Shown here: positions 29,609 through 39,810 of the stretch, piece after piece
Numbering within the stretch: the first letter of the stretch is position 1
How the letters are laid out: every line of letters begins with the position of its first letter
Source of the DNA: Aliivibrio sp. S4MY1
GTDB lineage: Bacteria; Pseudomonadota; Gammaproteobacteria; Enterobacterales; Vibrionaceae
DNA length: 64,000 nucleotides
Assembly: GCF_028765545.1 (NCBI RefSeq)
Contig: NZ_JARACP010000003.1
Span: 205,468-269,467, forward strand
Reading direction: 5' to 3'
The notes under the pieces: generated by a model
The model's database searches: none
Seen by the model: the letters and a program-made list of their open reading frames with translations, nothing else
Told to the model about the DNA's origin: nothing
Made by a program: the position numbers and the translations under genes

Positions 29609-30202
29609 ATGAGCAATGCGCCAGTGAGTAATGGTCGACGCCGTTTCTTAACAGCAACAACTGCGGTTGTTGGTGGTTTAGGAGCTGTGGCGGTGGCCGT
29701 ACCTTTTATTAAATCTTGGAATCCGAGTGCAAGAGCGAAAGCTGCAGGTGCACCGGTTGAAGTCGATATCAGTAAGCTCGAGGATGGGCAGATGGTTCGT
29801 GTTGAGTGGCGAGGTAAACCTGTATGGGTTGTACGCCGTTCAGAGGCACTTTTACAATCATTGACTGAAATCGATGGTCAACTTCGAGACCCATCTTCAG
29901 GCGAAGAGCAGCAACCTGTGTACGCTCAGAATGCATATCGTTCGATTAAGCCTGAAATATTTTTAGCCGTTGGTATTTGTACTCACCTTGGCTGTTCACC
30001 TACCTATTTACCTGACAGTTTTAGTGAACAAGTTGAAGGGGTTAACTCTGGTTTCTTCTGTCCGTGCCATGGCTCTAAATTTGATATGGCTGGTCGAGTA
30101 TTCCAAGGGGTGCCTGCGCCATTGAACCTAGTGGTTCCTAAACATATGTACCTTAGTGATACGCGTATCCTAGTTGGGGTTGATGAAGGAGGGGAAGCCT
30201 AA
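29609..30202 (+). CDS. petA: Rieske iron-sulfur subunit of cytochrome bc1
   Basis: 197 residues from the ATG at 29609, preceded by GGGAG at a seven-base distance; an ATG 15 bases upstream has poor spacing. The twin-arginine-like N-terminus GRRRFLTATT and membrane anchor (about 12-35) fit Tat export of a folded iron-sulfur protein. The [2Fe-2S] ligands are in CTHLGC and CPCHGS (about 128-155). It transfers electrons from quinol to cytochrome c1. The stop overlaps the petB start (TAATG), so the operon is translationally coupled. Confidence 0.95.
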   Translation: MSNAPVSNGRRRFLTATTAVVGGLGAVAVAVPFIKSWNPSARAKAAGAPVEVDISKLEDGQMVRVEWRGKPVWVVRRSEALLQSLTEIDGQLRDPSSGEEQQPVYAQNAYRSIKPEIFLAVGICTHLGCSPTYLPDSFSEQVEGVNSGFFCPCHGSKFDMAGRVFQGVPAPLNLVVPKHMYLSDTRILVGVDEGGEA

Positions 30203-31470
30203 TGCAACCGTTACTCGATTGGGTAGAAAAACGTCTACCTGCGATGAATGCGTATAAAAAGCATTTATCTGAATACCCAATGCCAAAAAACTTTAACTTT
30301 TGGTATTTCTTTGGCTCATTAGCTATGTTGGTTTTAGTTAACCAGATCGTTACTGGTATCTGGCTAACAATGAACTATGTTCCTTCTGGTGAGGGTGCAT
30401 TTGCCTCTGTTGAATACATCATGCGTGATGTTGATTATGGTTGGCTACTTCGCTATATGCACTCTACAGGTGCATCAGCCTTTTTTGTTGTTATTTATCT
30501 GCACATGTTCCGTGGCTTAATTTACGGTTCTTATCAGAAGCCTCGTGAATTGCTATGGCTATTTGGTATGCTGATCTTCTTAGTGTTAATGGCTGAAGCG
30601 TTCATGGGATACTTACTTCCATGGGGACAAATGTCTTACTGGGGCGCTCAGGTTATCATTTCACTGTTTGGTGCAATTCCTGTTATTGGTGATGATTTAA
30701 CATTGTGGATCCGTGGTGATTACGTGATCTCTGGTGCGACACTGAACCGTTTCTTTGCGCTTCACGTTATTGCTCTCCCAATTGTATTATTGCTATTAGT
30801 AGTATTACATGTACTCGCTCTGCATGAAGTGGGTTCTAATAACCCTGATGGTATTGAGTTGAAAATACCAAAAGCAAAAGATGACAAGGGTGAGCATAAA
30901 ACACAATTTAAATTCCATGAATACTATACGAGCAAATATAACATTATTGACTCGGTGCCTTTCCATCCATACGGAACGGTAAAAGATATGATTGGTGTAG
31001 CTGGTTTCTTATTCTTCTTCTGTTATGTGTTGTTCTTTAACCCTGAAATGGGTGGATACTTCCTTGAGCCGCCTAACTTTGAAGCGGCAAACCCATTGAA
31101 AACTCCTGAACACATTGCTCCCGTTTGGTATTTCACGCCATTCTATGCAATCTTGCGTGCGGTTCCTGATAAGTTATTAGGCGTTGTCGCTATGGGTGCA
31201 TCGATTGTTGTGCTATTCCTTCTTCCTTGGTTCGACCGTTGTAAAGTTCGTTCATACCGTTACCGTAGTAAATTGCATTTACTGAATATTGCACAGTTTA
31301 CTGTTAGCTTTATTGCTCTTGGTGTTCTTGGTGCATTACCTGCGACGCCTACTTATACGTTATTAGCACAAATTTTCAGTCTGACTTACTTTATGTTCTT
31401 CGTTCTGCTGTTTGTATATAGTAAAAACGAAGCGACGAAACCACTGCCAGAGAGGGTAACATTCAAATGA
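30202..31470 (+). CDS. petB: Cytochrome b subunit of cytochrome bc1
   Basis: 422 residues with eight membrane helices. The four haem-ligand histidines fall in helices two and four (around YMHSTGASAFFVVIYLHMFRG and FFALHVIALPIVLLLLVVLHV), and the quinol-site PEWY-equivalent reads PVWYF. It forms the membrane core of complex III. Overlaps petA by one base and petC by four. Confidence 0.95.
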   Translation: MQPLLDWVEKRLPAMNAYKKHLSEYPMPKNFNFWYFFGSLAMLVLVNQIVTGIWLTMNYVPSGEGAFASVEYIMRDVDYGWLLRYMHSTGASAFFVVIYLHMFRGLIYGSYQKPRELLWLFGMLIFLVLMAEAFMGYLLPWGQMSYWGAQVIISLFGAIPVIGDDLTLWIRGDYVISGATLNRFFALHVIALPIVLLLLVVLHVLALHEVGSNNPDGIELKIPKAKDDKGEHKTQFKFHEYYTSKYNIIDSVPFHPYGTVKDMIGVAGFLFFFCYVLFFNPEMGGYFLEPPNFEAANPLKTPEHIAPVWYFTPFYAILRAVPDKLLGVVAMGASIVVLFLLPWFDRCKVRSYRYRSKLHLLNIAQFTVSFIALGVLGALPATPTYTLLAQIFSLTYFMFFVLLFVYSKNEATKPLPERVTFK

Positions 31471-32204
31471 GAAAGTTGATTTTAGTACTTTTTGCTTTGT
31501 TGCCATCAATGGCAATGGCGGCAGGTGCAAAGGTTCCACTAGATAGTGCGAATAACGACATTCGTGATCAAGCATCGCTACAAAATGGTGCGAAATTATT
31601 CATGAACTACTGTGCTGGTTGTCATTCAACTCAGTATCAACGTTATGGCCGTGTTGCTGAAGATCTAGGTATTCCGGTTGATCTTATGATGGATAATCTT
31701 GTTTTTGATCCAAACGCCAAAATTGGTGATTTGATGGAAAATGCGATTCCTGAAAAACAAGCAGCGAATTGGTTCGGTGCGCCGCCACCAGACTTAACAC
31801 TGGTTGCTCGTGTACGTGGTACTGATTGGTTATACACTTACTTACGTACATTCTATGCCGATCCAACGCGTCCATTTGGTGTGAACAATATGGTATTCCC
31901 AAGTGTTGGTATGCCTCATGTATTACAGGAACTTCAAGGTGTTACAACTCCGATTTATGAGACAACCATGGTTGATGGTGTGGAGCATAAAGTCGTTGTT
32001 GGTGTTGAATCTGATGGTACCGGCGAATTAAGTTCAGGTGAATATGATGCAGCCGTTCGTGATTTGGTTAACTTTTTAGAGTATTCAGGTGACCCTGTTC
32101 AACTTGAGCGTCATCGCTTAGGTTGGTGGGTTATGGGCTTTTTAGTGATATTTGCTTTTGTTTCTTACTTGCTTAAGAAAGAATATTGGCGCGATGTCCA
32201 CTAA
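31467..32204 (+). CDS. petC: Cytochrome c1 subunit of cytochrome bc1
   Basis: 245 residues with an 18-residue signal peptide (ending AMAAG). The covalent haem site is CAGCH at about residues 50-54, and the distal methionine is probably in the VFPSVGMPH stretch. A C-terminal membrane anchor (about 212-230) is followed by a basic tail. It passes electrons to soluble cytochrome c. Start overlaps the petB stop (ATGA). A strong terminator follows. Confidence 0.95.
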   Translation: MRKLILVLFALLPSMAMAAGAKVPLDSANNDIRDQASLQNGAKLFMNYCAGCHSTQYQRYGRVAEDLGIPVDLMMDNLVFDPNAKIGDLMENAIPEKQAANWFGAPPPDLTLVARVRGTDWLYTYLRTFYADPTRPFGVNNMVFPSVGMPHVLQELQGVTTPIYETTMVDGVEHKVVVGVESDGTGELSSGEYDAAVRDLVNFLEYSGDPVQLERHRLGWWVMGFLVIFAFVSYLLKKEYWRDVH

Positions 32205-32232
32205 TCATGATATTCTAGATCGTTAATTGTAC

Positions 32233-32262
32233 GCAATGGAGGCTTAGCCTCCATTGTTTTTG
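32233..32262 (+). terminator. Terminator of petABC
   Basis: Ten-bp perfect stem CAATGGAGGC/GCCTCCATTG with a TTA loop, followed by TTTTTG. Confidence 0.88.
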
Positions 32263-32299
32263 TGTCACTACTATTTCATACTAAATAGATAGCTGACAG

Positions 32300-32321
32300 G
32301 CACCTAAATTCGGTGCTTTTT
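32300..32321 (+). promoter_or_regulatory. Terminator-like hairpin in the sspA leader
   Basis: GCACC (32300-32304) and GGTGC (32312-32316) pair around a seven-base loop and are followed by five T. Only 27 bases separate this from the sspA ATG, so a promoter must lie upstream and the hairpin would be transcribed: a possible attenuator. Confidence 0.45.
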
Positions 32322-32348
32322 GCTCCTAGATAAATACCGGAGGGCTCA

Positions 32349-32984
32349 ATGGCTGTTGCTGCCAACAAACGCTCAGTAATGACGCTTTTTTCAGACGCTT
32401 CTGACATGTACAGTCACCAAGTACGCATCGTACTGGCTGAGAAAGGAGTAAGTGTTGAAGTTGAATTGGTTGATCCATCCAACTTACCAGCAGAACTTGT
32501 AGAATTAAACCCTTACAAAACTGTACCAACACTTGTTGATCGTGAGCTTGCTTTATACAACTCTAATATCATCATGGAATATTTAGATGAGCGTTTCCCT
32601 CATCCGCCATTGATGCCTGTTTACCCTGTTGCTCGTGGTAACAGCCGTCTAATGATGCACCGTGTTGAAACTAACTGGTATTCATTAGCAGAGAAAGTTG
32701 CGAAAGGATCTTTTGAAGAATCTGAAGCAGCACGCGCAAAACTGCGTAATGACCTTCTAATGTTAGGTCCAATCTTCGCTGAATACACATACTTCATGAG
32801 TGATGAGTTTAGCTTAGTAGATTGTTACTTAGCTCCGTTATTATGGCGTTTACCATCTATGGGTATTGAATTATCAGGCCCTGGTGCTAAAGAACTTAAG
32901 ATCTACATGAACCGTGTATTTGAACGTGATTCATTCCTAGCTTCATTAACTGAAGCTGAGCGTGAACTGCGTCTAACGAACTAA
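32349..32984 (+). CDS. sspA: Stringent starvation protein A
   Basis: 211 residues (E. coli 212). Glutathione-S-transferase fold with an N-terminal thioredoxin-like domain (about 8-85; KRSVMTLFSDASDMYSHQVR) and an all-helical C-terminal domain. The catalytic residue of true GSTs is not conserved. SspA binds RNA polymerase and alters promoter use in stationary phase and starvation. It has a GGAGGG ribosome site and its stop overlaps the sspB start by one base. Confidence 0.95.
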   Translation: MAVAANKRSVMTLFSDASDMYSHQVRIVLAEKGVSVEVELVDPSNLPAELVELNPYKTVPTLVDRELALYNSNIIMEYLDERFPHPPLMPVYPVARGNSRLMMHRVETNWYSLAEKVAKGSFEESEAARAKLRNDLLMLGPIFAEYTYFMSDEFSLVDCYLAPLLWRLPSMGIELSGPGAKELKIYMNRVFERDSFLASLTEAERELRLTN

Positions 32985-33442
32985 TGGATATTAGCTCAAT
33001 GATGCCCCGTCGCCCATACTTGTTACGTGCATTTTATGAATGGATTGTAGATAACGAGTTAACACCACATCTTGTTGTTGATGCAACAATGAATGGTGTA
33101 CGAGTTCCAGAAGAGTTTGTTCAAGATGGTCAGATCGTTTTAAACGTAGCACCACACTCTGTTGGTAACTTAGAAATGGGTAATGAAGCGGTGACATTTA
33201 ATGCTCGCTTTGGTGGTCGTCCTCACTCGCTAATTTTACCTCTCTATGCGATTCAAGCTATTTACGCTCGTGAAAACGGCGCAGGAACTATGTTTGAACC
33301 AGAAGAAGCGTACGAATTAAGCTCAGAAGAGGGTATCTTTGAAGAAGATCTAGTATCTACTTCAGAAGAAGATTCATCGTCTGATGATAAGCCTGAGCCA
33401 CCACGTCCAACGGGTCGTCCAAGCTTACGAGTGGTTAAATAA
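32984..33442 (+). CDS. sspB: ClpXP adaptor SspB
   Basis: 152 residues. The globular ssrA-tag-binding domain (about 1-112, starting MMPRRPYLLRAFYEWIVDNE) is followed by an acidic disordered linker and ends in the ClpX-binding motif RPSLRVVK, intact here. It delivers ssrA-tagged and RseA fragments to ClpXP. Coupled to sspA. Confidence 0.95.
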   Translation: MDISSMMPRRPYLLRAFYEWIVDNELTPHLVVDATMNGVRVPEEFVQDGQIVLNVAPHSVGNLEMGNEAVTFNARFGGRPHSLILPLYAIQAIYARENGAGTMFEPEEAYELSSEEGIFEEDLVSTSEEDSSSDDKPEPPRPTGRPSLRVVK

Positions 33443-33464
33443 TTTCCACTACAGCTTCAAATAA

Positions 33465-33495
33465 AAAAAAGCCTGCATAGATTGCAGGCTTTTTT
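33465..33495. terminator. Bidirectional terminator between sspB and dolP
   Basis: Stem AAAAAAGCCTGCA/TGCAGGCTTTTTT with a five-base loop, flanked by A- and T-runs on opposite sides. Confidence 0.9.
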
Positions 33496-33514
33496 GTGAA
33501 TTGATATAAGAGTT

Positions 33515-33555
33515 ATACCAATTCAATTAACTATCTAACTTAGTTACATTGGTAT
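33515..33555. repeat. 41 bp palindrome with ATACCAAT ends
   Basis: Left end ATACCAAT (33515-33522) and right end ATTGGTAT (33548-33555) are perfect inverted copies with partial pairing continuing inward. The right end shares a base with the dolP stop codon (33555-33557). Confidence 0.6.
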
Positions 33556-34145
33556 CATTCTTTTTCTACACTGCCACCTTGGCCGTATTCAAAGGCTTTA
33601 ATTACCTCTTTAACCCCTTTGATATTACGAGCGACTTCAGCTGCAATATTTCCCTGTTCTTCAGTCACAAATCCAACAAGAAAGACTTCTTGAGCTTCAG
33701 TGAAAACACTGATCTTTACTCCATTTAACTCTGATTTTGCGAGAAGCGAAGATTTCACTTTTGTGGTTATCCAGCTATCATTATTTATTTGAGTAAACGT
33801 TAATAAAGGACGAACACGGATTTGATTATAAACGGTATTAACACCATTTAAGCTTTTAATTTGTTTTTCAAACCCTTGATTAAGTTGGTTATTTTTTGCT
33901 TGCCCCATTAAAAGGATTTTTCCGTTATAGGTTACCGCACTGACTCGCATATTATATTGATAAGGAGCTTTGTTGGCTAAGCCTGTGGCTTCTAACGAAA
34001 TATTCTTATCCGTTAATTGTTCTTTCATTGTTCTATTATCTGTCACGACTGAAGCTGTGGTTGCCGCTCCTGCAATGAATAAACCTGCGCAACCTTGAAG
34101 TAAGACAGCAGAAAGGATCAATGCGCTTAATTTAATTAACTTCAT
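33555..34145 (-). CDS. dolP: Outer-membrane lipoprotein DolP (BON domains)
   Basis: 196 residues from the ATG at 34145, which places a lipoprotein signal MKLIKLSALILSAVLLQGC at the N-terminus with the lipobox Cys at 19; a longer in-frame start inside diaA would bury this. Two BON domains follow (about 48-115 and 128-190). The E. coli ortholog, formerly YraP, sits at the division site and supports outer-membrane integrity and BamA function. Four bases downstream of diaA, as in E. coli. Confidence 0.92.
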   Translation of the reverse strand: MKLIKLSALILSAVLLQGCAGLFIAGAATTASVVTDNRTMKEQLTDKNISLEATGLANKAPYQYNMRVSAVTYNGKILLMGQAKNNQLNQGFEKQIKSLNGVNTVYNQIRVRPLLTFTQINNDSWITTKVKSSLLAKSELNGVKISVFTEAQEVFLVGFVTEEQGNIAAEVARNIKGVKEVIKAFEYGQGGSVEKE

Positions 34146-34149
34146 ATTT

Positions 34150-34743
<594 letters not shown>

Positions 34744-35115
34744 TTACCCTTCAACAATTGCATTTTTGATCCAGTTGATTTCCTGACCTTGTGAGTGGAT
34801 AGCAACTACATCAAATCTAAAAGATGTATGTTCAACAGAGAGCCCATTTTTCATGAGCCAAAAGAGAGCGGTTCGTTGTAATTTGCGCTGTTTCTGCCAT
34901 GTTACCATTTCTTGCGCAGAACCGTAATTTGAAGTGGTGCGATATTTTACTTCTACAAATACGAAAGTGTCTCGATCTCGCATGATGAGATCGAGCTCTC
35001 CAGTTTTAGAGTGGAAATTGCGTTGAATGAAGATGAGTTGATGTTGTTCTAAATAACGTTTAGCCATCAACTCATAATATTCACCCTTAGCGCGCTTATT
35101 CTGTTTCTTCTCCAT
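34744..35115 (-). CDS. yraN: UPF0102 endonuclease-fold protein YraN
   Basis: 123 residues. UPF0102 family with a Holliday-junction-resolvase-like/restriction-endonuclease fold: KGEYYELMAKRYLEQ, then GELDLIMRD and FVEVKYR supplying the D...ExK-type metal site. Biological substrate is unknown. It overlaps the 3' end of lpoA by 20 bases and precedes diaA. Confidence 0.9.
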   Translation of the reverse strand: MEKKQNKRAKGEYYELMAKRYLEQHQLIFIQRNFHSKTGELDLIMRDRDTFVFVEVKYRTTSNYGSAQEMVTWQKQRKLQRTALFWLMKNGLSVEHTSFRFDVVAIHSQGQEINWIKNAIVEG

Positions 35116-36907
35116 GAATAGCCCAGCTCATTTCTCGTTGAATAACACACTGTTGGTTAATACTGAGTTCACCCGTTTTGCCTTGCATATGGTAGTTATC
35201 GACCGCTTTCATTTGTGGTAGCTCAGCGATTAATTGATAAGCATCCATACCTAAAGCATGAAGACGTGTTTCACCATTACTGCTTTTTGGCCATAGTTCA
35301 TCGTATTGTGCTTTGAATTTATGGTCTTCTTTTATCAGTAATGGAATATCACTAAATTCAATGCCTTTGATTTCGACAAGCTTAGTTTGACGGCCGCTGT
35401 TACTGCGTGAGCTTGCATATAGTTTAGGTGGTGTAATCCCCGGGTTAATCGCAACATCGATGAAAGGCTTTAGAAGCACTAACTCACTGCTTTTTGCGAC
35501 CATGTAAACCGCATCAATATCACGACGGCTACGAGGTTGTGATTCCAACTCCATCTTAGCCAGTGCGTTCATTTGATAGATACGAGCTTGGCTGCTTTCA
35601 ATACCAAACACACTGTTTACTTTTTGTTGTAATTGCGACTTTTTACCAAAATAGCTAATTGATGGTTTCTTAGCCGTTAATTGATACCATTTATCACTGA
35701 AGGCTTGGCTTAAACGCTCACCCATTGTGCCTTGTGGGGCAAGAAATAAGGGGTGTTTATGTCCTTGTTCAAATAAGTGGATAGCAGCTTGTTCTGCTTC
35801 TTGTTCTGGAGAAAGCGTAAAGTAACAGCTGTTTTCCTCAGGATTTACTTCTGTTGGAATGTTTAGCGCTAATTGAGCGATATTTGTTTCATTTAATGAT
35901 TGGAATTCTTCAATTTTACTACGAAGAAGAGGGCCAACCACAAATTGGATATCTTCTTGAGTTAACGTCGCCATGATCTCTTCCATAGAAGTCGATCCTG
36001 TATCAATTACTTTAAATTTAGTAAATTCACCACGTTCTTTATCTTCCATCATGCCATTTATAAAGCCATCACGAACGCGTATTGCTTGTGGTCCAAAGCG
36101 GCCACTTAGAGGTAATAGTAAAGCAACGTTATCAGGACGAATAATTTCAAGGGCTAGAATATCAAGCACTTCTTGTGGGGTGTAAGTTGCTGCTGGGTGA
36201 GTCGGATTTGCTTGAAGCCATTCATTCAAGGCTTCTTGAAGGCGTGCTGGCGAGTGCTTTAGTGTATCTAAGTAGGTCACTAATTGTACCCAACCGTGCA
36301 AGTTGGTTTCACTTTCATCCAATTGAATGCTTTGAAGATTCGCACTGTTTAGTGAAGAAATACTTGTCCATACTTGAGACCAAAGTTGTTGTTTTTGGTC
36401 TTCAGGTGTATAGGCATTAAGGGAAATTAATTCTCTTGCTGCATTGAGGTTGTCACCATTAAATAGGTGAAGCTCATAACGTAATTGGTAGTATTCAACC
36501 CATTGGCTGTCTTCAATTTGCCACCAAGCTTCGAAATTAAGAACTTGCAGAGCCTCATCAAATTTATTTTGTGATTTTAGCATTTTTGCATGGTTAAGCT
36601 GCATTTCGGCCGTTTGAGTTGGTGATAATTGCAAACCTTTAAGTCGTGTTAATAGGTTAGTTGCAAGTGCAAAATTTTGTTCTTGTACAGATGCTTTTAA
36701 AGCCATGATTAAAAAATCGGCCTGAAGAGTGCCTTGTTGTTGATCGGCTTTTAAAATATAAGCAGAGCTGGTTTCCACTGGCGCTTGAGTAATATCAAGA
36801 CGCTCAGGTGCTTTTGGTGAACTCGAACAAGCTGCTAATGTTAGAGCAAGGGCTACAGGAGCAATCAGGCGTGTTACACTGTTCTTTCTAAGGGTCATAT
36901 TTGCCAT
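35096..36907 (-). CDS. lpoA: Outer-membrane lipoprotein LpoA, activator of PBP1A
   Basis: 603 residues. Lipoprotein signal with lipobox LAAC (Cys about residue 27), an N-terminal TPR-like helical domain (to about 250) and a C-terminal domain with periplasmic-binding-protein fold (from about 260; NVALLLPLSGRFGPQAIRVRDGF). It reaches through peptidoglycan to stimulate the glycosyltransferase/transpeptidase PBP1A (mrcA). An ATG nine bases further in (MTLRKN) is an alternative start. Divergent from rsmI. Confidence 0.94.
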   Translation of the reverse strand: MANMTLRKNSVTRLIAPVALALTLAACSSSPKAPERLDITQAPVETSSAYILKADQQQGTLQADFLIMALKASVQEQNFALATNLLTRLKGLQLSPTQTAEMQLNHAKMLKSQNKFDEALQVLNFEAWWQIEDSQWVEYYQLRYELHLFNGDNLNAARELISLNAYTPEDQKQQLWSQVWTSISSLNSANLQSIQLDESETNLHGWVQLVTYLDTLKHSPARLQEALNEWLQANPTHPAATYTPQEVLDILALEIIRPDNVALLLPLSGRFGPQAIRVRDGFINGMMEDKERGEFTKFKVIDTGSTSMEEIMATLTQEDIQFVVGPLLRSKIEEFQSLNETNIAQLALNIPTEVNPEENSCYFTLSPEQEAEQAAIHLFEQGHKHPLFLAPQGTMGERLSQAFSDKWYQLTAKKPSISYFGKKSQLQQKVNSVFGIESSQARIYQMNALAKMELESQPRSRRDIDAVYMVAKSSELVLLKPFIDVAINPGITPPKLYASSRSNSGRQTKLVEIKGIEFSDIPLLIKEDHKFKAQYDELWPKSSNGETRLHALGMDAYQLIAELPQMKAVDNYHMQGKTGELSINQQCVIQREMSWAIHGEETE

Positions 36908-37043
36908 GGGTAATATACTGGTCCTACTTAAAAGGGCTGTTTTTACTATGGATGCGAATCACCCGAACAGCTAAAATATTATTTTGATTATAGTGGTGTC
37001 TATCTATATTCCCTATATTAATCGCAGAAGAGATAGTAAACAA

Positions 37044-37907
37044 ATGACAGAACACAATTTATCTGTGGTAGAGACTGCAACTTTGTACATTGTTCCTACC
37101 CCAATCGGTAATTTAGGCGACATAACGCAACGTGCTTTAGAAGTGTTAAAATCCGTTGACTTAATTGCCGCTGAAGATACTCGCCATACAGGCAAGTTAT
37201 TGTCTCACTTTGGTATTTCTAGTCAAACATTTGCGCTACATGATCATAACGAACAGCATAAAGCAGACTTGTTGATCAGTAAATTACAACAAGGTCAATC
37301 TATTGCACTTGTCTCAGATGCGGGAACGCCGTTAATTAGTGATCCAGGATACCATTTAGTGAACCGTTGTCGTCAAGCGAACGTCAATGTTGTGCCGTTA
37401 CCTGGTGCATGTGCGGTGATTACGGCACTGTCAGCGGCAGGTTTACCTTCTGACCGTTTCAGTTTTGAAGGCTTTTTGCCTCCCAAAAGTAAAGGCCGCC
37501 GCGATAAGTTTGAAGAAATAGCACAAGCAGAACGTACGTGTATTTTTTATGAATCTCCTCATCGTATCATGGATTCTTTAGAAGATATGCTGACGGTTCT
37601 TGGGCCAGAAAGACAAGTAGTTTTAGCTCGTGAGCTAACTAAAACCTATGAAACCATTTATGGCGCGCCATTAGGTGAGCTAATTGAATGGATAAAAGAA
37701 GACGATAACCGTAAGCGTGGAGAGATGGTTTTATTGATCCATGGCTTCAGAAGTGAAGTTAAAGATGAATTGCCATTTGAGGCAACACGCTCAGTGTCTA
37801 TTCTTGTAAAAGAACTTCCGCTTAAAAAAGCAGCAGCAATGGCCGCTGAAATTCACGGTGTGAAGAAAAATGCACTGTATAAATGGGGTTTAGAGCATTT
37901 AGATTAA
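37044..37907 (+). CDS. rsmI: 16S rRNA (cytidine 1402-2'-O)-methyltransferase
   Basis: 287 residues from the ATG at 37044, which aligns with the E. coli start (286 aa); a further 20 in-frame codons upstream have no support. Tetrapyrrole-methylase fold with [27 protein letters not shown] and [13 protein letters not shown]. It methylates the ribose of C1402 in the decoding centre, the same nucleotide modified on its base by RsmH, encoded just beyond rnpB here. Confidence 0.95.
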   Translation: MTEHNLSVVETATLYIVPTPIGNLGDITQRALEVLKSVDLIAAEDTRHTGKLLSHFGISSQTFALHDHNEQHKADLLISKLQQGQSIALVSDAGTPLISDPGYHLVNRCRQANVNVVPLPGACAVITALSAAGLPSDRFSFEGFLPPKSKGRRDKFEEIAQAERTCIFYESPHRIMDSLEDMLTVLGPERQVVLARELTKTYETIYGAPLGELIEWIKEDDNRKRGEMVLLIHGFRSEVKDELPFEATRSVSILVKELPLKKAAAMAAEIHGVKKNALYKWGLEHLD

Positions 37908-37962
37908 GAGAATTGTGAAAAAGGGGTGGTAAGTTATTACTGACTCTTATATCATTCGCCTC

Positions 37963-38368
<406 letters not shown>

Positions 38369-38372
38369 ACTT

Positions 38373-38414
38373 AGCCCACCATAGTACTATTTCGGTAGTG
38401 TTATGGTGGGCTTT
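38373..38414 (+). terminator. Terminator of rnpB
   Basis: A long stem begins AGCCCACCATA and closes with TATGGTGGGCT; the inner part GTACTA/TAGTGT also pairs with wobbles around a TTTCGG loop. A moderately T-rich tail follows. Confidence 0.75.
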
Positions 38415-38536
38415 GTGCTTTCTGCAACATTGGTTTAGAATTATCACTAATTTGACACACATCTCTGTATTTTTAGTTTACACTTCTAACTAAAATTCAG
38501 TCGCTTATTTCATAATCACGGTAGTAAATACTCACT
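38415..38536 (+). other. Head of the dcw cluster, without mraZ
   Basis: The space between the rnpB terminator and rsmH is about 120 AT-rich bases with no ORF resembling MraZ, which normally precedes rsmH. The rsmH promoter should be here; no clear consensus pair was chosen. Confidence 0.6.
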
Positions 38537-39487
38537 ATGTCTGAACAATTCCAACACGTATCCGTTCTTCTTCATGAATCAATTGATGGCTTAGCTATCA
38601 AGCCTGATGGTATCTATATCGATGGTACGTTTGGTCGTGGAGGCCATAGCCGTCAAATCTTATCAAAACTGGGTGAGAATGGCCGTTTGTACAGTATTGA
38701 CCGTGATCCTCAAGCAATCGCAGAAGCAAAAACCATTACGGATCCAAAGTTTACTATTATTCATGGACCTTTCTCTGGCCTGAAACAGTATGTTGAAGAG
38801 CTTGATCTTGTTGGAAAAATTGATGGTGTATTGTTGGATTTAGGGGTGTCATCACCACAATTAGATGATGCCGATCGTGGCTTCAGTTTTATGAAAGATG
38901 GCCCTTTAGATATGCGAATGGACCCGACTTCAGGTATGCCAGTATCTGAATGGTTATTGGATGCAGATGTTGAAGATATTACATGGGTTATTCGTGAGTT
39001 TGGCGAAGACAAGCATGCATGGCGCATTGCTAAAGGCATCGTTGCTTATCGTGAAAACGAAGAAAATGAACCATTAACACGTACGAGTCAATTAGCTAAA
39101 TTGATCTCAGAGGTTGCGCCTAAGAGTTTCAAAGAGAAAAAACACCCTGCAACACGTACATTCCAAGCGTTCCGAATTTACATCAATAGTGAATTAGATG
39201 AGATTGATACTGCGTTAAAAGGGGCATTAGACGTACTCGCTCCAGAAGGACGCTTATCAGTGATCAGTTTCCACTCTCTTGAAGATCGTATGGTGAAGCA
39301 TTTTATTCGTAAAGAGAGTAAAGGCCCTCAAGTACCTCATGGTTTACCATTAACCGAAGATCAAATTAAAGAATTAGGTAGTGCGAAAATGAAGGCTGTT
39401 GGTAAAGCGATTAAACCAACGAAAAGCGAAGTGGATGTAAATGTTCGTTCTCGCAGCTCTGTATTACGTATTGCTGAGCGTTTATGA
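38537..39487 (+). CDS. rsmH: 16S rRNA (cytosine 1402-N4)-methyltransferase
   Basis: 316 residues (E. coli 313). SAM-binding motif [16 protein letters not shown] near 30 and [18 protein letters not shown] near 105, then the family helical insertion. With RsmI it makes m4Cm1402 in the 30S P-site. First gene of the dcw cluster here; its stop overlaps ftsL (ATGA). Confidence 0.96.
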   Translation: MSEQFQHVSVLLHESIDGLAIKPDGIYIDGTFGRGGHSRQILSKLGENGRLYSIDRDPQAIAEAKTITDPKFTIIHGPFSGLKQYVEELDLVGKIDGVLLDLGVSSPQLDDADRGFSFMKDGPLDMRMDPTSGMPVSEWLLDADVEDITWVIREFGEDKHAWRIAKGIVAYRENEENEPLTRTSQLAKLISEVAPKSFKEKKHPATRTFQAFRIYINSELDEIDTALKGALDVLAPEGRLSVISFHSLEDRMVKHFIRKESKGPQVPHGLPLTEDQIKELGSAKMKAVGKAIKPTKSEVDVNVRSRSSVLRIAERL

Positions 39488-39810
39488 GTCAATCAACTCC
39501 TCCACAATCTAGCTTAACAAAGATGATTGGCCTAGACCTTTTAGGTGTAGGTCGTCTTCATGCAATTCTATTAATCTTTATATTTATTAGTGCTATAGGC
39601 GTAGTATTAGCAACACATAATACTCGTCAAATGGCAGTGCAAAGAGAGAATTTGCTGCTTGAAAAAGATATTTTAGATGGTGAATGGCGTAATTTGATTT
39701 TAGAAGAAAGTGCACTTGCAGAGCACAGTCGAGTTCAGTCTCGCTCTGTAGAGGAGCTGAATATGGAACGCCCTGCGCCAGATAAAGAAGTCATAATAAA
39801 ACTACGATGA
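39484..39810 (+). CDS. ftsL: Cell division protein FtsL
   Basis: 108 residues: a short cytoplasmic N-terminus, one membrane helix (about 25-45, [21 protein letters not shown]) and a periplasmic coiled coil. It forms the FtsQLB complex that activates FtsWI. Overlaps both neighbours by four bases. Confidence 0.93.
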   Translation: MSQSTPPQSSLTKMIGLDLLGVGRLHAILLIFIFISAIGVVLATHNTRQMAVQRENLLLEKDILDGEWRNLILEESALAEHSRVQSRSVEELNMERPAPDKEVIIKLR

